A stretch of 64,000 nucleotides of DNA from Paracoccus yeei ATCC BAA-599 (GTDB lineage Bacteria > Pseudomonadota > Alphaproteobacteria > Rhodobacterales > Rhodobacteraceae): contig NZ_JHWH01000010.1 in the NCBI RefSeq assembly GCF_000622145.1, positions 13,395 to 77,394 on the forward strand, given 5' to 3'. The position numbers and the translations under genes are program-made. How positions within the stretch are numbered: position 1 is the stretch's first letter; each line of letters begins with the position of its first letter. Positions 27,269-36,939 of the stretch are shown piece after piece. The notes beneath the pieces were generated by a model. That model made no database searches. It saw only the letters and a program-made list of their open reading frames with translations, and was not told the DNA's origin.

Positions 27269-28169
27269 GAACATGCGGCAACGGCGCTACCTGCCGGGCC
27301 TTGGCCTGCTGACGGCCTTCGACGCGGTGATGCGCACCGGATCGGTGACGCGGGCGGCCCAGGACCTCGCGCTGACGCAAAGCACGGTCAGCCGCCTGGT
27401 CCAGACGCTCGAGGCACAGTTGGGCCAGCCCCTGTTCCTTCGCCGCCGCAAGCGCCTGCACCCGACCGAGGCCGCGCTGCGCTATCATCGCGACATCGCG
27501 GCGGCGCTGGGCAGTATCCAGCGCGCAACCATGGCGCTGGTCGCCAATCCCGACGGCGGGACGCTGGACCTGGCCGTCCTGCCGACCTTCGGCACGCGCT
27601 GGCTGGCGCCGCGGCTGCCCGATTTCCTGTCGGCCAATCCGGGCGTCACGGTGAACCTGACGACCCGCTTCACCCGCTTCGACTTTGCCACGGAACGCTT
27701 TGACGCGATGATCTATTACGGCAGCGACGGCTGGCCGGGGGCGGCGCATCTGAAACTGTTCGACGAACGCCTGACGGCCTGCGCCAGCCCCGCGCTGCTG
27801 ACGGCCCATCCGGTCGCGGGCCCCGCCGACCTGCACGGCATGGTGCTGCTGCAACTGGCGACCCGGTCCGATGCCTGGGCGGCCTGGTTCCGGGGACAAG
27901 GGGCGGCGCCCCCCGCCCGGATCGACGGGATGGTGATGGACCAGTTTTCCATGATGGTGCAGGCGGCGATCTCGGGGCTGGGGGTGGCGTTGCTGCCCGA
28001 CTATCTGGCGCGCCCCGAGATCGCCGAGGGGCGGCTTCTGCCGATCCTGCGGCCCGGCGTCGCGGGACCCGGCGCCTATTGGCTGGCGTGGCCCGAAGAC
28101 CGGGCCGAGGGAAAACCTCTGCAGGCCTTCCGCGACTGGCTGGGGCGCAGCATCGCTGCCGCGCCCTGA
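27267..28169 (+). CDS. LysR-type regulator of the GcvA/glutaryl-CoA type
   Basis: A 300-residue LysR regulator with the winged helix LLTAFDAVMRTGSVTRAAQDL and TQSTVSRLVQTLEAQLGQPLF, of the GcvA subgroup (LAVLPTFGTRWLAPRLPDF). It is divergent from gcdH across a 98-bp spacer with palindromes, so control of the glutaryl-CoA genes is likely. Two starts are possible, ATG 27267 and ATG 27273. It converges on the outer-membrane factor gene with a 4-bp gap. Confidence 0.88.
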   Translation: MNMRQRRYLPGLGLLTAFDAVMRTGSVTRAAQDLALTQSTVSRLVQTLEAQLGQPLFLRRRKRLHPTEAALRYHRDIAAALGSIQRATMALVANPDGGTLDLAVLPTFGTRWLAPRLPDFLSANPGVTVNLTTRFTRFDFATERFDAMIYYGSDGWPGAAHLKLFDERLTACASPALLTAHPVAGPADLHGMVLLQLATRSDAWAAWFRGQGAAPPARIDGMVMDQFSMMVQAAISGLGVALLPDYLARPEIAEGRLLPILRPGVAGPGAYWLAWPEDRAEGKPLQAFRDWLGRSIAAAP

Positions 28170-28173
28170 GCCG

Positions 28174-29556
28174 TCAGTTCAGCCCCACGCCCCCGGCCGA
28201 GGCCGCGCTGAGCGCGATGAAGTTCAGCGCCTGCTGGCGCACCGCGCCGGCCAGTTCCTGCCGCGCCGACAGCAGGGTGCGCTCGGCATCCAGCACCGGG
28301 AAGAAGCCGGCCTCGCCCAGTTCATAGGAGGTCTGGGTCAGGCTGACGGATTCGCTGGCATTGCTGACCAGCCGGCTTTGCGCATCGACGGCGCGGGCAT
28401 CGCGGTTATAGCCGGCCAGGGCGTTCTCGACCTCTTCCACCGCCTTCAGCACCGATGCCTGCCAGGCCAGCCGCGCCTGTTCGGCCCGGGCCTGGGCCGC
28501 CGACAGCCGGGCCTGGTTGGCGCCGCCGGAAAACAGCGGCACCGAAAGCTGCGGGCCAAAGCCCCAGGTCTTGGCGCTGCCGCCGCCCGAGATGTTGATG
28601 GGCGTGACAGTCCCCGACAGCGTCAGCTTGGGATAGAAGGCGGCGCGCGCCTCGCCCACGGCGGCGACGGCGGCGGCCAGGTTCGCCTCGGCCACGCGGA
28701 CGTCGGGGCGGGCGCGGACCACATCGGCCGGAACGCCGACGCTGGCGCGATAGCGGGCGCGGGGCTGACCCCCGCCGCGCCGCAGCTGGGCGGCGATGTC
28801 GGCGCTGCGCCCGGCGGTCAGCGTCGCCAGCCGGTTGATGGCCTGATCGCGCCCGACTTCCAGTGCAGGCAGCGCGGCCTCGGCCTGGGTGACGAGCTGT
28901 TCGGCCTGCAGCACCTCGATGCGCGACACGCTGCCCAGCACGTCCTGTTCGCGGGTCAGGGCCAGGGTGCGCTTGCGGCTTTCCAGGCTTTGCCGGGTCA
29001 GGGCCAGGGCCTCCTGGTAATAGCGCGCGTCGACATAGGCCGAGGCGATGGCGCTGGCGACCGTCAGCCGCGCCACTTCGGCCGAGGAATAGGCCGCGTC
29101 CAGCTGCGCCGCCGCGCCCTGCCGCGCCGCGCGGTTCTGGCCGAAGATGTCGATCAGCCAGGACACGCCCAGCGTGGCCGAGGTGGTGTCGGAAACGATG
29201 CCGGTGCCTTCGCTGTCGCCCCGGTTCGCGGCGCCCGAAACGGTCGCCTGCGGCAGGTCGTTCGCACCGACCAGCCGGGCATTGGCCTGCGCCTCGCGGA
29301 TCACCGAGACGGCGGTCTGCACGTCCAGGTTCCGCTTCAGCCCGGCGGCGATCAGCCCGTCCAGCCGGCTGTCGCGGAAGGCCGCCCACCAGATGTTGCT
29401 GCCGGCGCGGCGGGCAGGGCTGTCGGCGGCGAAGCGTTCGGGCAGATCGGCCTTGGGCGCGGTCAGGCCGCCCCCGCCCGGCGCGCAGGCCGCCAGCGCA
29501 AGCGTCGAGGCCATGGCGCCCAGCATCATGCGGCGCGAAAGGGTATGTTGTCTCAT
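28174..29556 (-). CDS. RND efflux outer-membrane factor (OprM/NodT family lipoprotein)
   Basis: A 460-residue outer-membrane channel. The signal sequence ends in a lipobox (LALAAC) at about residues 18-23, and two OEP repeats follow with long helices (YQEALALTRQSLESRKRTLALTREQ and LSAAQARAEQARLAWQASVLK). The GVPADVVRARPDVRVAEANLAAA segment is typical of the NodT/OprM family. It is the last gene of the efflux operon, 58 bp after the pump gene. ATG 29556 opens the signal peptide; the longer frame upstream lacks homology. Confidence 0.93.
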   Translation of the reverse strand: MRQHTLSRRMMLGAMASTLALAACAPGGGGLTAPKADLPERFAADSPARRAGSNIWWAAFRDSRLDGLIAAGLKRNLDVQTAVSVIREAQANARLVGANDLPQATVSGAANRGDSEGTGIVSDTTSATLGVSWLIDIFGQNRAARQGAAAQLDAAYSSAEVARLTVASAIASAYVDARYYQEALALTRQSLESRKRTLALTREQDVLGSVSRIEVLQAEQLVTQAEAALPALEVGRDQAINRLATLTAGRSADIAAQLRRGGGQPRARYRASVGVPADVVRARPDVRVAEANLAAAVAAVGEARAAFYPKLTLSGTVTPINISGGGSAKTWGFGPQLSVPLFSGGANQARLSAAQARAEQARLAWQASVLKAVEEVENALAGYNRDARAVDAQSRLVSNASESVSLTQTSYELGEAGFFPVLDAERTLLSARQELAGAVRQQALNFIALSAASAGGVGLN

Positions 29557-29614
29557 GTCAGGTCTCGGATGGAGTGAGGGGGCGCGCAGGCCCGAAGGCC
29601 CGCGCGAAGGCCGG

Positions 29615-32600
29615 TCATTCGGCCGGCTGGGGACCCGCCGCGCGGCCGCGCGCCCGGCTGAACAGGCCCAGCACAAAGACGAAGAACACCGGCACGAAGA
29701 AGATCGCCAGAACGGTGGCCGCGATCATGCCGCCGATGACCCCGGTGCCGATGGCGTTCTGGCTGGCGGCCGAGGGACCGGTGGCAATGGCCAGCGGCAC
29801 CACGCCCAGCGTGAAGGCCAGCGAAGTCATCAGGATCGGGCGGAAGCGCAGCTTCGCGGCCGTCACCGCCGCCTCGATCAGGCTTTGGCCCTGTTCGCGC
29901 AGGTCCTTGGCGAACTCGACGATCAGGATGGCGTTCTTGGCCGACAGCCCGATGATCGCGATCAGCCCCACCTTGAAGTAGATGTCGTTCGGCATGTCGC
30001 GCAGCAGGACGGCGACCACGCAGCCAAGGACGCCCAACGGCACCACCAGCATCACCGACAAGGGGATCGACCAGCTTTCGTAAAGCCCCGACAGCAGCAG
30101 GAAGACGAACAGGATGCTCATGGCATAAAGCAGCGTCGCCTGCGACCCGGCCTGGATCTCCTCGAGTGACTGGCCGGTCCATTCATAGCCGAAGCCCTGC
30201 GGCAGCTGCTCGGCCAGGCGCTCCATCTCGGCCATGGCGGCCCCGGAGCTGTAGCCCGGCGCGGCGTTGCCGGCGATGCGGATCGACGGATAGCCATTAT
30301 AGCCCACCACCTGCGACGGCCCCTGTTCCCAGGTCACGCTGGCAAAGGACGAAAAGGGCACCATGCCGCCGTTCGTGTTGCGCACGGTCAGGGCCAGGAT
30401 GTCCTCGGTGCTCATGCGGGCATTGTCGTCGGCCTGGACCATGACGCGCTGCATCTTGCCGGCGTTGGGGAAGTCGTTGACATAGGCCGAGCCCAGGTAC
30501 TGCGAGATCGTGGCCGAGATGTCGGCGAAGGTCACGCCGAAGGCATTGGCCTTTTCCCGGTCGATGGTGACGAAGACCTGCGCGGCCGAAGGCAGTCCCT
30601 CGATCCGCAGGCCGGTGACGATGCCGCCCTTCTGGGCCTCGGCCATGATCTGCCCTGCGGCAGCCAGCAGCGCCTCTTGCCCCTGCCCGCCGCGGTCCTG
30701 CAGGCGGAAGCTGAAGCCCCCCGTGGTGCCGAAGCCGGGGATCGGCGGCGGGGACAGCGCGAAGGCCTGCGCGTCCTGATAGCCGAAAAGCTGCATGTTC
30801 GCCGCCATCGCGATGTCCTCGGCGCTGCGCTCGCGCTCGCCCCAGTCCTTGAAGGTGGTGAAGATCAGCCCCGCGTTCGGCCCCTGCCCCGAAAAGCTGA
30901 AGCCCCGGATCGAGACGGTGTTTTCCACCTCGGGCATGGCGGCATACATCTGGGTCGCGGCAGCCAGCACCTGGTCGGTGCGGTTCGAGCTGGCGGCAGG
31001 CGGCGTCTGCACGTCCGTGATGATGAAGCCCTGGTCCTCGTTCGGCAGGAAGCTGGTGGGCAGGCGCAGGAAGCCGAAGGCCGTGGCCCCGACCAGCACC
31101 AGATAGAACACCATCATCACCAGCCGCCGCCGCGTCACCAGCGACACGGACCGGCCATAACGCGCGGTCAGGCGGTCGAAGTTGCGGTTGAACCAGCCAA
31201 AGAAGCCGCGCCGTTCGTGATGGCCCTTGATCGGCTTGAGGAAGGTCGCGCAGAGCGCCGGGGTCAGCGTCAGCGCCAGGAAGGCCGAGAACAGGATCGC
31301 CGTGACCATGGTCAGCGCGAACTGGCGATAGATGATCCCGGACGAGCCCGGGAAGAACGCCATCGGCACGAACACCGCCGCCAGCACCAGCGTGATGCCG
31401 ACGATGGCGCCGGAAATCTGGCCCATGGCCTTTTGCGTGGCTTCCTTGGGCGGCAGCCCTTCGGTCGCCATGATGCGCTCGACGTTCTCGATCACCACGA
31501 TGGCGTCATCGACCAGGATGCCGATGGCCAGCACCATGGCGAACATGGTCAGCACGTTGATCGAGAACCCCGCCACCAGCATGACGGCGACGGTGCCGGC
31601 CAGCGCGATGGGCACCACGATGGTCGGGATGATCGTATAGCGGAAGTTCTGCAGGAACAGGAACATCACCGCAAAGACCAGCACCATCGCCTCGACCAGG
31701 GTGTGCAGCACCTTTTCGATCGAGGCCTCGACGAAGGGCGTGGTGTCGTAGGGAATCTGGTAGCTCACGCCCTGCGGAAAGAACTGGGACAGCTCCTCCA
31801 TCTTGGCATGCACCGCCTCGGAGGTGTTCAGCGCGTTGCCGGTGGTCGACAGCTGGATGCCCATCGCCGCCGCCGGCTTGCCGTTGATGCGCGAGCCGAA
31901 GCTGTAGGTTTCGGCCCCGATCTCGATGCGGGCCACGTCGCGTAGCAGGACGGCCGATCCGTCCGGGTTAGCGCGCAGCACGATCTTGCCGAACTCCTCG
32001 GGGTCGGAAAGCTGTCCCTTGATCAGCACGTTCGCGGTCAGTTGCTGGCCCACGGGGTTCGGGTCCGCGCCGACCTTGCCGGCGGACACCTGGGCGTTCT
32101 GCGCCCGCACCGCCGCCACCACATCGGCGCTGGACAGGTTCAGGCCGGTCATCTTGGCCGGGTCGATCCAGATGCGCAACGCCCGTTCGGGGGCAAAGAC
32201 CTGCGCCCGGCCCACGCCCTCGATCCGGCGGATTTCGCCCGCGACGTTGCGGTTGATGTAGTCCCCCAGCGCGATGTCGTTCAGCGATCCGTCGTCCGAG
32301 GTCAGCGCGACCATCATCAGAAAGCCCGAACCGGCCTCCTCGACCAGCACGCCCTGGTCCACCACGCTTTGCGGCAGCAGCGGTTCGACCCGCGCGACGG
32401 CGTTCTGCACATCGACCTGGGCGCGCGCGACGTCGGTTCCGGGCTCGAAGGTTGCGGTGATCGACATGGCGCCGGAACTGTCCGAGACGGATTCGTAATA
32501 GGCGAGCCCCTCGACACCGTTCAGCTCATCCTCGATGGGTTGGGCGACGGACTGGTTGATCTCGCCCGGTGCGGCGCCGGTGTAGCTGGTCGAGATGGTG

Positions 32601-32728
32601 ATCTGCGGCCAGGCGACCTGCGGATATTGCGCCACCGGAATGCTGGGCAGCGAGATCAGCCCCGCAATGACGATGAAGATCGAGATCACCCAGGCCAGGA
32701 CCGGGCGGGTGATGAAGAATTGTGCCAT
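29615..32728 (-). CDS. RND multidrug efflux pump (AcrB/MexB type, HAE1)
   Basis: A 1037-residue inner-membrane pump of normal length, with 12 membrane helices and two large periplasmic loops. Proton-relay aspartates are visible in helix 4 (GILVDDAIVVIENVERIM), and HAE1 hallmarks include the start MAQFFITRPVLAWVISIFIVIAGLISL and FLPNEDQGFI. It exports hydrophobic compounds using the proton gradient together with the adaptor and outer-membrane factor encoded on either side. Only 3 bp separate it from the adaptor gene. Confidence 0.95.
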   Translation of the reverse strand: MAQFFITRPVLAWVISIFIVIAGLISLPSIPVAQYPQVAWPQITISTSYTGAAPGEINQSVAQPIEDELNGVEGLAYYESVSDSSGAMSITATFEPGTDVARAQVDVQNAVARVEPLLPQSVVDQGVLVEEAGSGFLMMVALTSDDGSLNDIALGDYINRNVAGEIRRIEGVGRAQVFAPERALRIWIDPAKMTGLNLSSADVVAAVRAQNAQVSAGKVGADPNPVGQQLTANVLIKGQLSDPEEFGKIVLRANPDGSAVLLRDVARIEIGAETYSFGSRINGKPAAAMGIQLSTTGNALNTSEAVHAKMEELSQFFPQGVSYQIPYDTTPFVEASIEKVLHTLVEAMVLVFAVMFLFLQNFRYTIIPTIVVPIALAGTVAVMLVAGFSINVLTMFAMVLAIGILVDDAIVVIENVERIMATEGLPPKEATQKAMGQISGAIVGITLVLAAVFVPMAFFPGSSGIIYRQFALTMVTAILFSAFLALTLTPALCATFLKPIKGHHERRGFFGWFNRNFDRLTARYGRSVSLVTRRRLVMMVFYLVLVGATAFGFLRLPTSFLPNEDQGFIITDVQTPPAASSNRTDQVLAAATQMYAAMPEVENTVSIRGFSFSGQGPNAGLIFTTFKDWGERERSAEDIAMAANMQLFGYQDAQAFALSPPPIPGFGTTGGFSFRLQDRGGQGQEALLAAAGQIMAEAQKGGIVTGLRIEGLPSAAQVFVTIDREKANAFGVTFADISATISQYLGSAYVNDFPNAGKMQRVMVQADDNARMSTEDILALTVRNTNGGMVPFSSFASVTWEQGPSQVVGYNGYPSIRIAGNAAPGYSSGAAMAEMERLAEQLPQGFGYEWTGQSLEEIQAGSQATLLYAMSILFVFLLLSGLYESWSIPLSVMLVVPLGVLGCVVAVLLRDMPNDIYFKVGLIAIIGLSAKNAILIVEFAKDLREQGQSLIEAAVTAAKLRFRPILMTSLAFTLGVVPLAIATGPSAASQNAIGTGVIGGMIAATVLAIFFVPVFFVFVLGLFSRARGRAAGPQPAE

Positions 32729-32731
32729 GGT

Positions 32732-33907
32732 TTAGCCCCGCGCTTCCTGCACCGCCGGAGCGGTCTCGGCCTCGGCCTTCTCGTCGGCCGCCTCGACGGG
32801 CTGGGGCACGACCTTGGCGTCGGGGTAAAGCTTCTGCGCGCCGGCGACGACGACCTTGTCGCCCGGCTCGAGGCCGCTTTCGACCAGCCAGCGGTTGCCG
32901 GTGGTCTGGCCCAGGGTCACGTCGCGGCGCTCGACCGTGTCGGCATCCTTCAGCGCATAGACATAGGCCCGGCCCGACTGGTCGCGCTGCACCGCCATCT
33001 GCGGGATGGTCAGGGCGTTTTCGCGCACCGCCTGTTCGACGCGGGCGCGAACGTAAAGCCCGGGCAGCAACACGCCGTCGGGGTTCGGGAATTCCGCCCG
33101 CAGCGTGATCTGCCCGGTCGTGCTGTCGACGCTGGCTTCCGAGAACAGCAGCCGGCCCGGATGGGGATATTCGCTGCCGTCGTCGAAGATCAGCTGGACC
33201 CGCGCCTCGTTCTCGCTGGCCATCACCAGCCGGCCGGCGTCGCGCGCCCGGCGCAGCGCGAACAGTTCCGACGCCGATTGCGTCACGTCCACATAGACCG
33301 GATCCAGTTGCTGGATCGTCGCCATCACGTCGGACTGGGCATTGACCAGCGCCCCCTCGGTCACCAGGGCGCGGCCGACCACGCCCGAGATCGGCGCGGT
33401 GACGTCGGTATAGCCCAGGTTCAACTCGGCCTCTTGCAGGGCGGCGCGGGCGATGGCCACGTCCGCCTCGGCCTGGGCCAGGGTGGTGGCGGCGTTTTCC
33501 AGATCGACGCCCGCGGTCACGCGGCGTTCGCGCAGCGCCTCGGCCCGGGCCATCTGGTCCCTGGCGTTGTCGCGCGTGGCCTCGGCCCGGGCGAGCGTCG
33601 CCTGGGCGCTGGCGACGCGGACCGCGAAGGGCGCCGGGTCGATCTTGTAAAGAACCGCGCCTTCCTCGATGCGGCTGCCCTGTTCAAAGACACGGCTGAC
33701 CACGATGCCGCCCACGCGCGGACGCACCTCGGCGGTGCGGGTGGCGGCGACCCGGCCCGGCAGCTCGTTCACGATGGGCAGCGCCTCGGGGGTCATGGTC
33801 TGGACGCTGACCACGGGCGGGGGAAGCTCTTGCGCCAGGGCCGGGGGCGCCAGCAGGAAAAGGGCGGCCAGCCAGGCGATGCGGCCTGGAAATCTGTCGG
33901 AATGCAT
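32732..33907 (-). CDS. RND efflux periplasmic adaptor (AcrA/MexA type)
   Basis: A 391-residue membrane-fusion protein: signal peptide FPGRIAWLAALFLLAPPALA, then the lipoyl half-motif RVAATRTAEVRPRVGGIV, a coiled-coil hairpin (ASAQATLARAEATRDNARDQ to VAIARAALQEAELNLGYT), APISGVVGRALVTEGALV and the beta-barrel segment. The last 25 residues are unusually acidic (VEAADEKAEAETAPAVQEARG). No lipobox cysteine is obvious. It lies between the TetR repressor and the pump in one operon. Confidence 0.93.
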   Translation of the reverse strand: MHSDRFPGRIAWLAALFLLAPPALAQELPPPVVSVQTMTPEALPIVNELPGRVAATRTAEVRPRVGGIVVSRVFEQGSRIEEGAVLYKIDPAPFAVRVASAQATLARAEATRDNARDQMARAEALRERRVTAGVDLENAATTLAQAEADVAIARAALQEAELNLGYTDVTAPISGVVGRALVTEGALVNAQSDVMATIQQLDPVYVDVTQSASELFALRRARDAGRLVMASENEARVQLIFDDGSEYPHPGRLLFSEASVDSTTGQITLRAEFPNPDGVLLPGLYVRARVEQAVRENALTIPQMAVQRDQSGRAYVYALKDADTVERRDVTLGQTTGNRWLVESGLEPGDKVVVAGAQKLYPDAKVVPQPVEAADEKAEAETAPAVQEARG

Positions 33908-33917
33908 GGTCTGTCTT

Positions 33918-34502
33918 TCAGTCTGAGGAGGGCTTTTCGGTCAGGTCGGCGCCGGGATCGCGTTCCGCGAGCGCCATCAGGTCATCCAGGATTTCGTTGC
34001 GGGTCACGTCGTCGAAGCGGTGAAAACCGAAACGTTCGACGAACATCATGCCGTGCAGCGTCAACAGGACGCGCAGCATCTGGCGCGGCTCAGCCGCTTC
34101 GGCGGCGATGCGCCTGGCGTCGGTGGACAGGGCCTGCTGCATGATCTCGCGGCATTCGGCATTCTCGCCCATGCAGGCGCTGATCAGCATCGTGATGGCG
34201 ATGTCGTCGTCGGTGGGCGCGGTGCGGAATTCGTCGATCAGGGCCCGCAGGAAGGCGTTGGACTGGCCCTGGCGGCGGTTCAGCGCATCCTCGACCCGGT
34301 CGTGGAACTGCGCGATCTGCGAGCGCGTGAATTCGGCCAGCAGGCCGGCCTTGCCCTGGCAGTCATAGACCACGCTGGACTTGCTGACGCCCGCCTCCTT
34401 GGCGACGGCGTCGATGGACAGGCCGCTGACGCCGGCGCGGCGGGCGACCGCGTCGACGGCCCGCATCAGTTCGTCGCGGTCGATGCTGCGCTTGCGTCCC
34501 AC
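33918..34502 (-). CDS. TetR-family repressor of the efflux operon
   Basis: A 194-residue TetR regulator with the helix-turn-helix at residues 8-50 (IDRDELMRAVDAVARRAGVSGLSIDAVAKEAGVSKSSVVYDC) and a helical ligand-binding domain. It is the first gene of the efflux operon, 10 bp upstream of the adaptor, and a long imperfect palindrome lies directly upstream of its start. Self-repression relieved by pump substrates is the expected logic. The recognition helix contains VVYDCQGK in place of the more common YRHF/YYHF ending. Confidence 0.9.
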   Translation of the reverse strand: MGRKRSIDRDELMRAVDAVARRAGVSGLSIDAVAKEAGVSKSSVVYDCQGKAGLLAEFTRSQIAQFHDRVEDALNRRQGQSNAFLRALIDEFRTAPTDDDIAITMLISACMGENAECREIMQQALSTDARRIAAEAAEPRQMLRVLLTLHGMMFVERFGFHRFDDVTRNEILDDLMALAERDPGADLTEKPSSD

Positions 34503-34514
34503 GGTCTGCCTCGA

Positions 34515-34542
34515 TTATTTCCGTACGACCGTTCGTAAATAA
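34515..34542. promoter_or_regulatory. TetR-type operator upstream of the efflux operon
   Basis: A 28-bp imperfect palindrome with outer arms TTATTT/AAATAA and inner matching CG and ACG/CGT elements around the centre. It lies 12 bp upstream of the tetR start. Length and symmetry suit two TetR-family dimers or one long operator. It also lies between divergent genes and could affect the GntR gene. Confidence 0.65.
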
Positions 34543-34630
34543 ATCGCTGCGGCGCGTCAACCCGCCCCGGCAACTTGCCCAGGCCCCCGCGATGCGTCAC
34601 AGTTCCCTCGCAAGGGGTCAGGGGGAAGGC

Positions 34631-35323
34631 GTGCAGGACTGGCTGGACGAAAAGCTGCCGATCAGCCGCAAGAATGCGGCCGAGGTCGTGTTCGAGGACC
34701 TGCGCCGTGCCATCCTGTCGGGCCGCATTCCCGTGGGCAGCCGCCTGCCGTCCGAGGAAAAGCTGGGCCGCAGCTACGGCGTCAGCCGCCCCATCATCCG
34801 CGAGGCGATGCGGTCGCTGCAGACGCTGGGCCTGACCCGCGCGCGGTCGGGCAGCGGCAGCTTTGTCATCTCGGACCGGCAGCAGGCGGACCTGGCCTTC
34901 GGCGACGTGACCGCGCGCGACCTGATCGAGGCACGCCCCCATATCGAGATCCCCGCCGCCGGCCTTGCCGCGCTGCGCCGCACCCCGGAACAGCTTTCCC
35001 GCCTGCTTGCGCTGTGCGACCAGATGGAGCGGCAGGTCGCCAGCCTGACCTGGGTCGGGCTCGATTCCGAGTTCCACGGGCTGATCGCCCAGGCGGGGCA
35101 GAACGCCCTGTTCGCCCGGATCGTCGCGGAATCGCGCGATGCGCTGCAAAAGCAGTCCGAATTGGTGAACATGATGGCCGACCGCCGCATGGCCTCGAAC
35201 GCCGAGCATCGCCTGATCGCCGCCGCCATCGCCGACGGGGACGAGGCCGCGGCCCAGGACGCGATGCAGCGCCACCTGGACCGCGTGGCCCGGGCGGTCG
35301 CGGGCATCACCGGCGGGGCCTGA
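34631..35323 (+). CDS. GntR-family regulator (FadR/FCD subfamily)
   Basis: A 230-residue GntR regulator. The winged helix (AAEVVFEDLRRAILSGRIPVGSRLPSEEKLGRSYGVSRPIIREAMRSLQTLG) occupies about residues 14-70 and an FCD helical domain follows (RPHIEIPAAGLAAL, DSEFHGLIAQAG, NAEHRLIAAAIADGD). The GTG at 34631 has a good AGGGGG ribosome site and is preferred; the frame also allows a start at 34592. Its target is not evident: the following four-gene operon is codirectional and could be its target, but no catabolic enzymes are beside it. Confidence 0.85.
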   Translation: MQDWLDEKLPISRKNAAEVVFEDLRRAILSGRIPVGSRLPSEEKLGRSYGVSRPIIREAMRSLQTLGLTRARSGSGSFVISDRQQADLAFGDVTARDLIEARPHIEIPAAGLAALRRTPEQLSRLLALCDQMERQVASLTWVGLDSEFHGLIAQAGQNALFARIVAESRDALQKQSELVNMMADRRMASNAEHRLIAAAIADGDEAAAQDAMQRHLDRVARAVAGITGGA

Positions 35324-35337
35324 GCCCTGGGACCCCG

Positions 35338-35353
35338 GCCCGACCTCTCGGGC
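35338..35353 (+). terminator. Small hairpin after the GntR gene
   Basis: GCCCGA-CCTC-TCGGGC forms a perfect 6-bp stem with a 4-nt loop 15 bp past the stop codon. No T-run follows, so termination strength is doubtful. Confidence 0.3.
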
Positions 35354-35431
35354 ATGTGAAACGCGCCGGACTTTCAACTTCCGCCCATTCCCCGCATTCT
35401 GACAGGCGCTTAACCGATTATCCCCCGGGCG

Positions 35432-35460
35432 TTGGACGTCGGGTGAACGAATTTGTTAAC
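35432..35460 (+). promoter_or_regulatory. Possible promoter of the four-gene membrane operon
   Basis: TTGGAC (35432-35437) and GTTAAC (35455-35460) are separated by 17 bases in the only AT-richer part of the 203-bp gap before the operon. The -10 match is weak. The first gene starts 67 bp downstream after a GAAGGAAA ribosome site. Confidence 0.35.
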
Positions 35461-35526
35461 TTGCGGCGGCCCGCCGTCCCCGGACATTAGGGCCCCTCAC
35501 CACCACGCCCGATTCGAAGGAAACCC

Positions 35527-36939
35527 ATGCTAGAGCGCCTGAAGGCCATGTTCCGGTCGGACGATGTGATCTCGACCCTGTCGGTTTTCCCCGAGATCGA
35601 CGAGGAAAAGATCCAGCGCGAGCTGGCGCTTGAATCCCAGGGCCGCGACCGGGGGGCCCGCAACCAGCCCGAGCCTTCCGCGCAGGAGCCCGATCATATC
35701 GAGACCGCGATCATCACCCGGATCGAGGCGCTGCGCCGCACCGGGCTGGAGAACTACGAACAGTATCGCCGCGTCTACAACGAACGCCTGGCCCGCGCGG
35801 GCGACGCCAAGAAAGAGGTCGAGATCGTCGCGGGCCGCGCGCGCAACGAATTCGGCGCCTCGGTCCAGGGATGGAAGACGACGATGACGCCGACCATCGA
35901 GCGGCTGAACGAAACCTATACCTATCGCCGCCATTTCCGCGACCGGCACCGGCTGATCCGCCCCGCCCGACAGTTCGAGGGCTGGGTCAAGTTCGCCGCG
36001 CTGGCGGTCATCTACATCGTCATCGAATCGGCGATGAACAGCTTCATGTTCTCGCGCGGGAACGAATCCGGGCTGCTGGGCGGGCTGCTGACCGCCTTCA
36101 TCTTTTCGGCGCTGAACGTTCTGGTCAGCATCCTGATGGGCTATTTCGCGCGCTATGTGAACCACACCAACCTGCTGAAAAAGCTGTTCGGCCTGCTGGT
36201 GATCCTGGCCTGGATCGGGTTCGCGGTCGCGCTGAACCTGATGATCGCCCATTTTCGCGACCTGATCGACGCCGGCGCGACATGGGAGGCCGCGTTGCGC
36301 CAGGCGGTCCCGAACCTGACCGCCGGCCCCGTGGCGCTGACCGGCATGGACAGCTGGATCCTGGTGGGGATCGGCGGCTTCATCTCGACCCTCGCCTTTC
36401 TCAAGGGCTGGACTGCCGAGGACCCGTTCCCCGGCTATTCCCAGGTCGAAGGCGAATTGGCCCGCGCCCGCCGCCGGCACGAGATCGACATGACCCGTGC
36501 GCTGGACGAACTGACCGACCGCCGCGACGAAGCGATCGAGGAGCTGCGCGACGCCGACCGCCAGGTGCGCGACGGCATCACCGAGGCCATCGACGCGCTG
36601 TTCGGCCAAAGCGCGCTGAACGCGCATCTGGAAACCTTCCTGGAACAGTGCGATCTGAAGCTGGCGCATCTGCTGGCGGTCTATCGCGACGCGAACCGCA
36701 ACGCCCGGACCGAACCCGCGCCGCCCAGCTTTGCCCGCGTCCACCGCTTTGCCGCCTTCACCCCCGCCCGGATCGAGGACGGGCGCAAGACCAATGCCGA
36801 GGCCGAGGCCGCCAAGGTCACCGAGACCGTCGATGCCGCCATCGCCGACATCTTTGCGCAGTTCGAAAACGCCCGCCGCGAGTTTCGCCTGCCCGAAGAA
36901 ATCCAGCGCGGCGACCACCTGGCGGCGGGGCGGGCCTGA
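35527..36939 (+). CDS. Unknown membrane protein with coiled coils, first gene of a MotAB/ZorAB-like operon
   Basis: A 470-residue protein I do not recognise. Residues 1-145 are soluble, charged and largely helical. Four membrane helices follow at about 153-173, 183-208, 219-242 and 277-295. Residues 300-470 form a second long charged helical region (VEGELARARRRHEIDMTRALDE-like spacing) rich in Arg, Glu and Asp. Start ATG 35527 has a GAAGGAAA ribosome site. It overlaps the next gene by one base (TGATG). Codon use looks like its neighbours, with no sign of recent transfer. Its role is inferred only from the operon: a membrane partner of the MotA/ExbB-like and OmpA-like proteins. Confidence 0.75.
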   Translation: MLERLKAMFRSDDVISTLSVFPEIDEEKIQRELALESQGRDRGARNQPEPSAQEPDHIETAIITRIEALRRTGLENYEQYRRVYNERLARAGDAKKEVEIVAGRARNEFGASVQGWKTTMTPTIERLNETYTYRRHFRDRHRLIRPARQFEGWVKFAALAVIYIVIESAMNSFMFSRGNESGLLGGLLTAFIFSALNVLVSILMGYFARYVNHTNLLKKLFGLLVILAWIGFAVALNLMIAHFRDLIDAGATWEAALRQAVPNLTAGPVALTGMDSWILVGIGGFISTLAFLKGWTAEDPFPGYSQVEGELARARRRHEIDMTRALDELTDRRDEAIEELRDADRQVRDGITEAIDALFGQSALNAHLETFLEQCDLKLAHLLAVYRDANRNARTEPAPPSFARVHRFAAFTPARIEDGRKTNAEAEAAKVTETVDAAIADIFAQFENARREFRLPEEIQRGDHLAAGRA

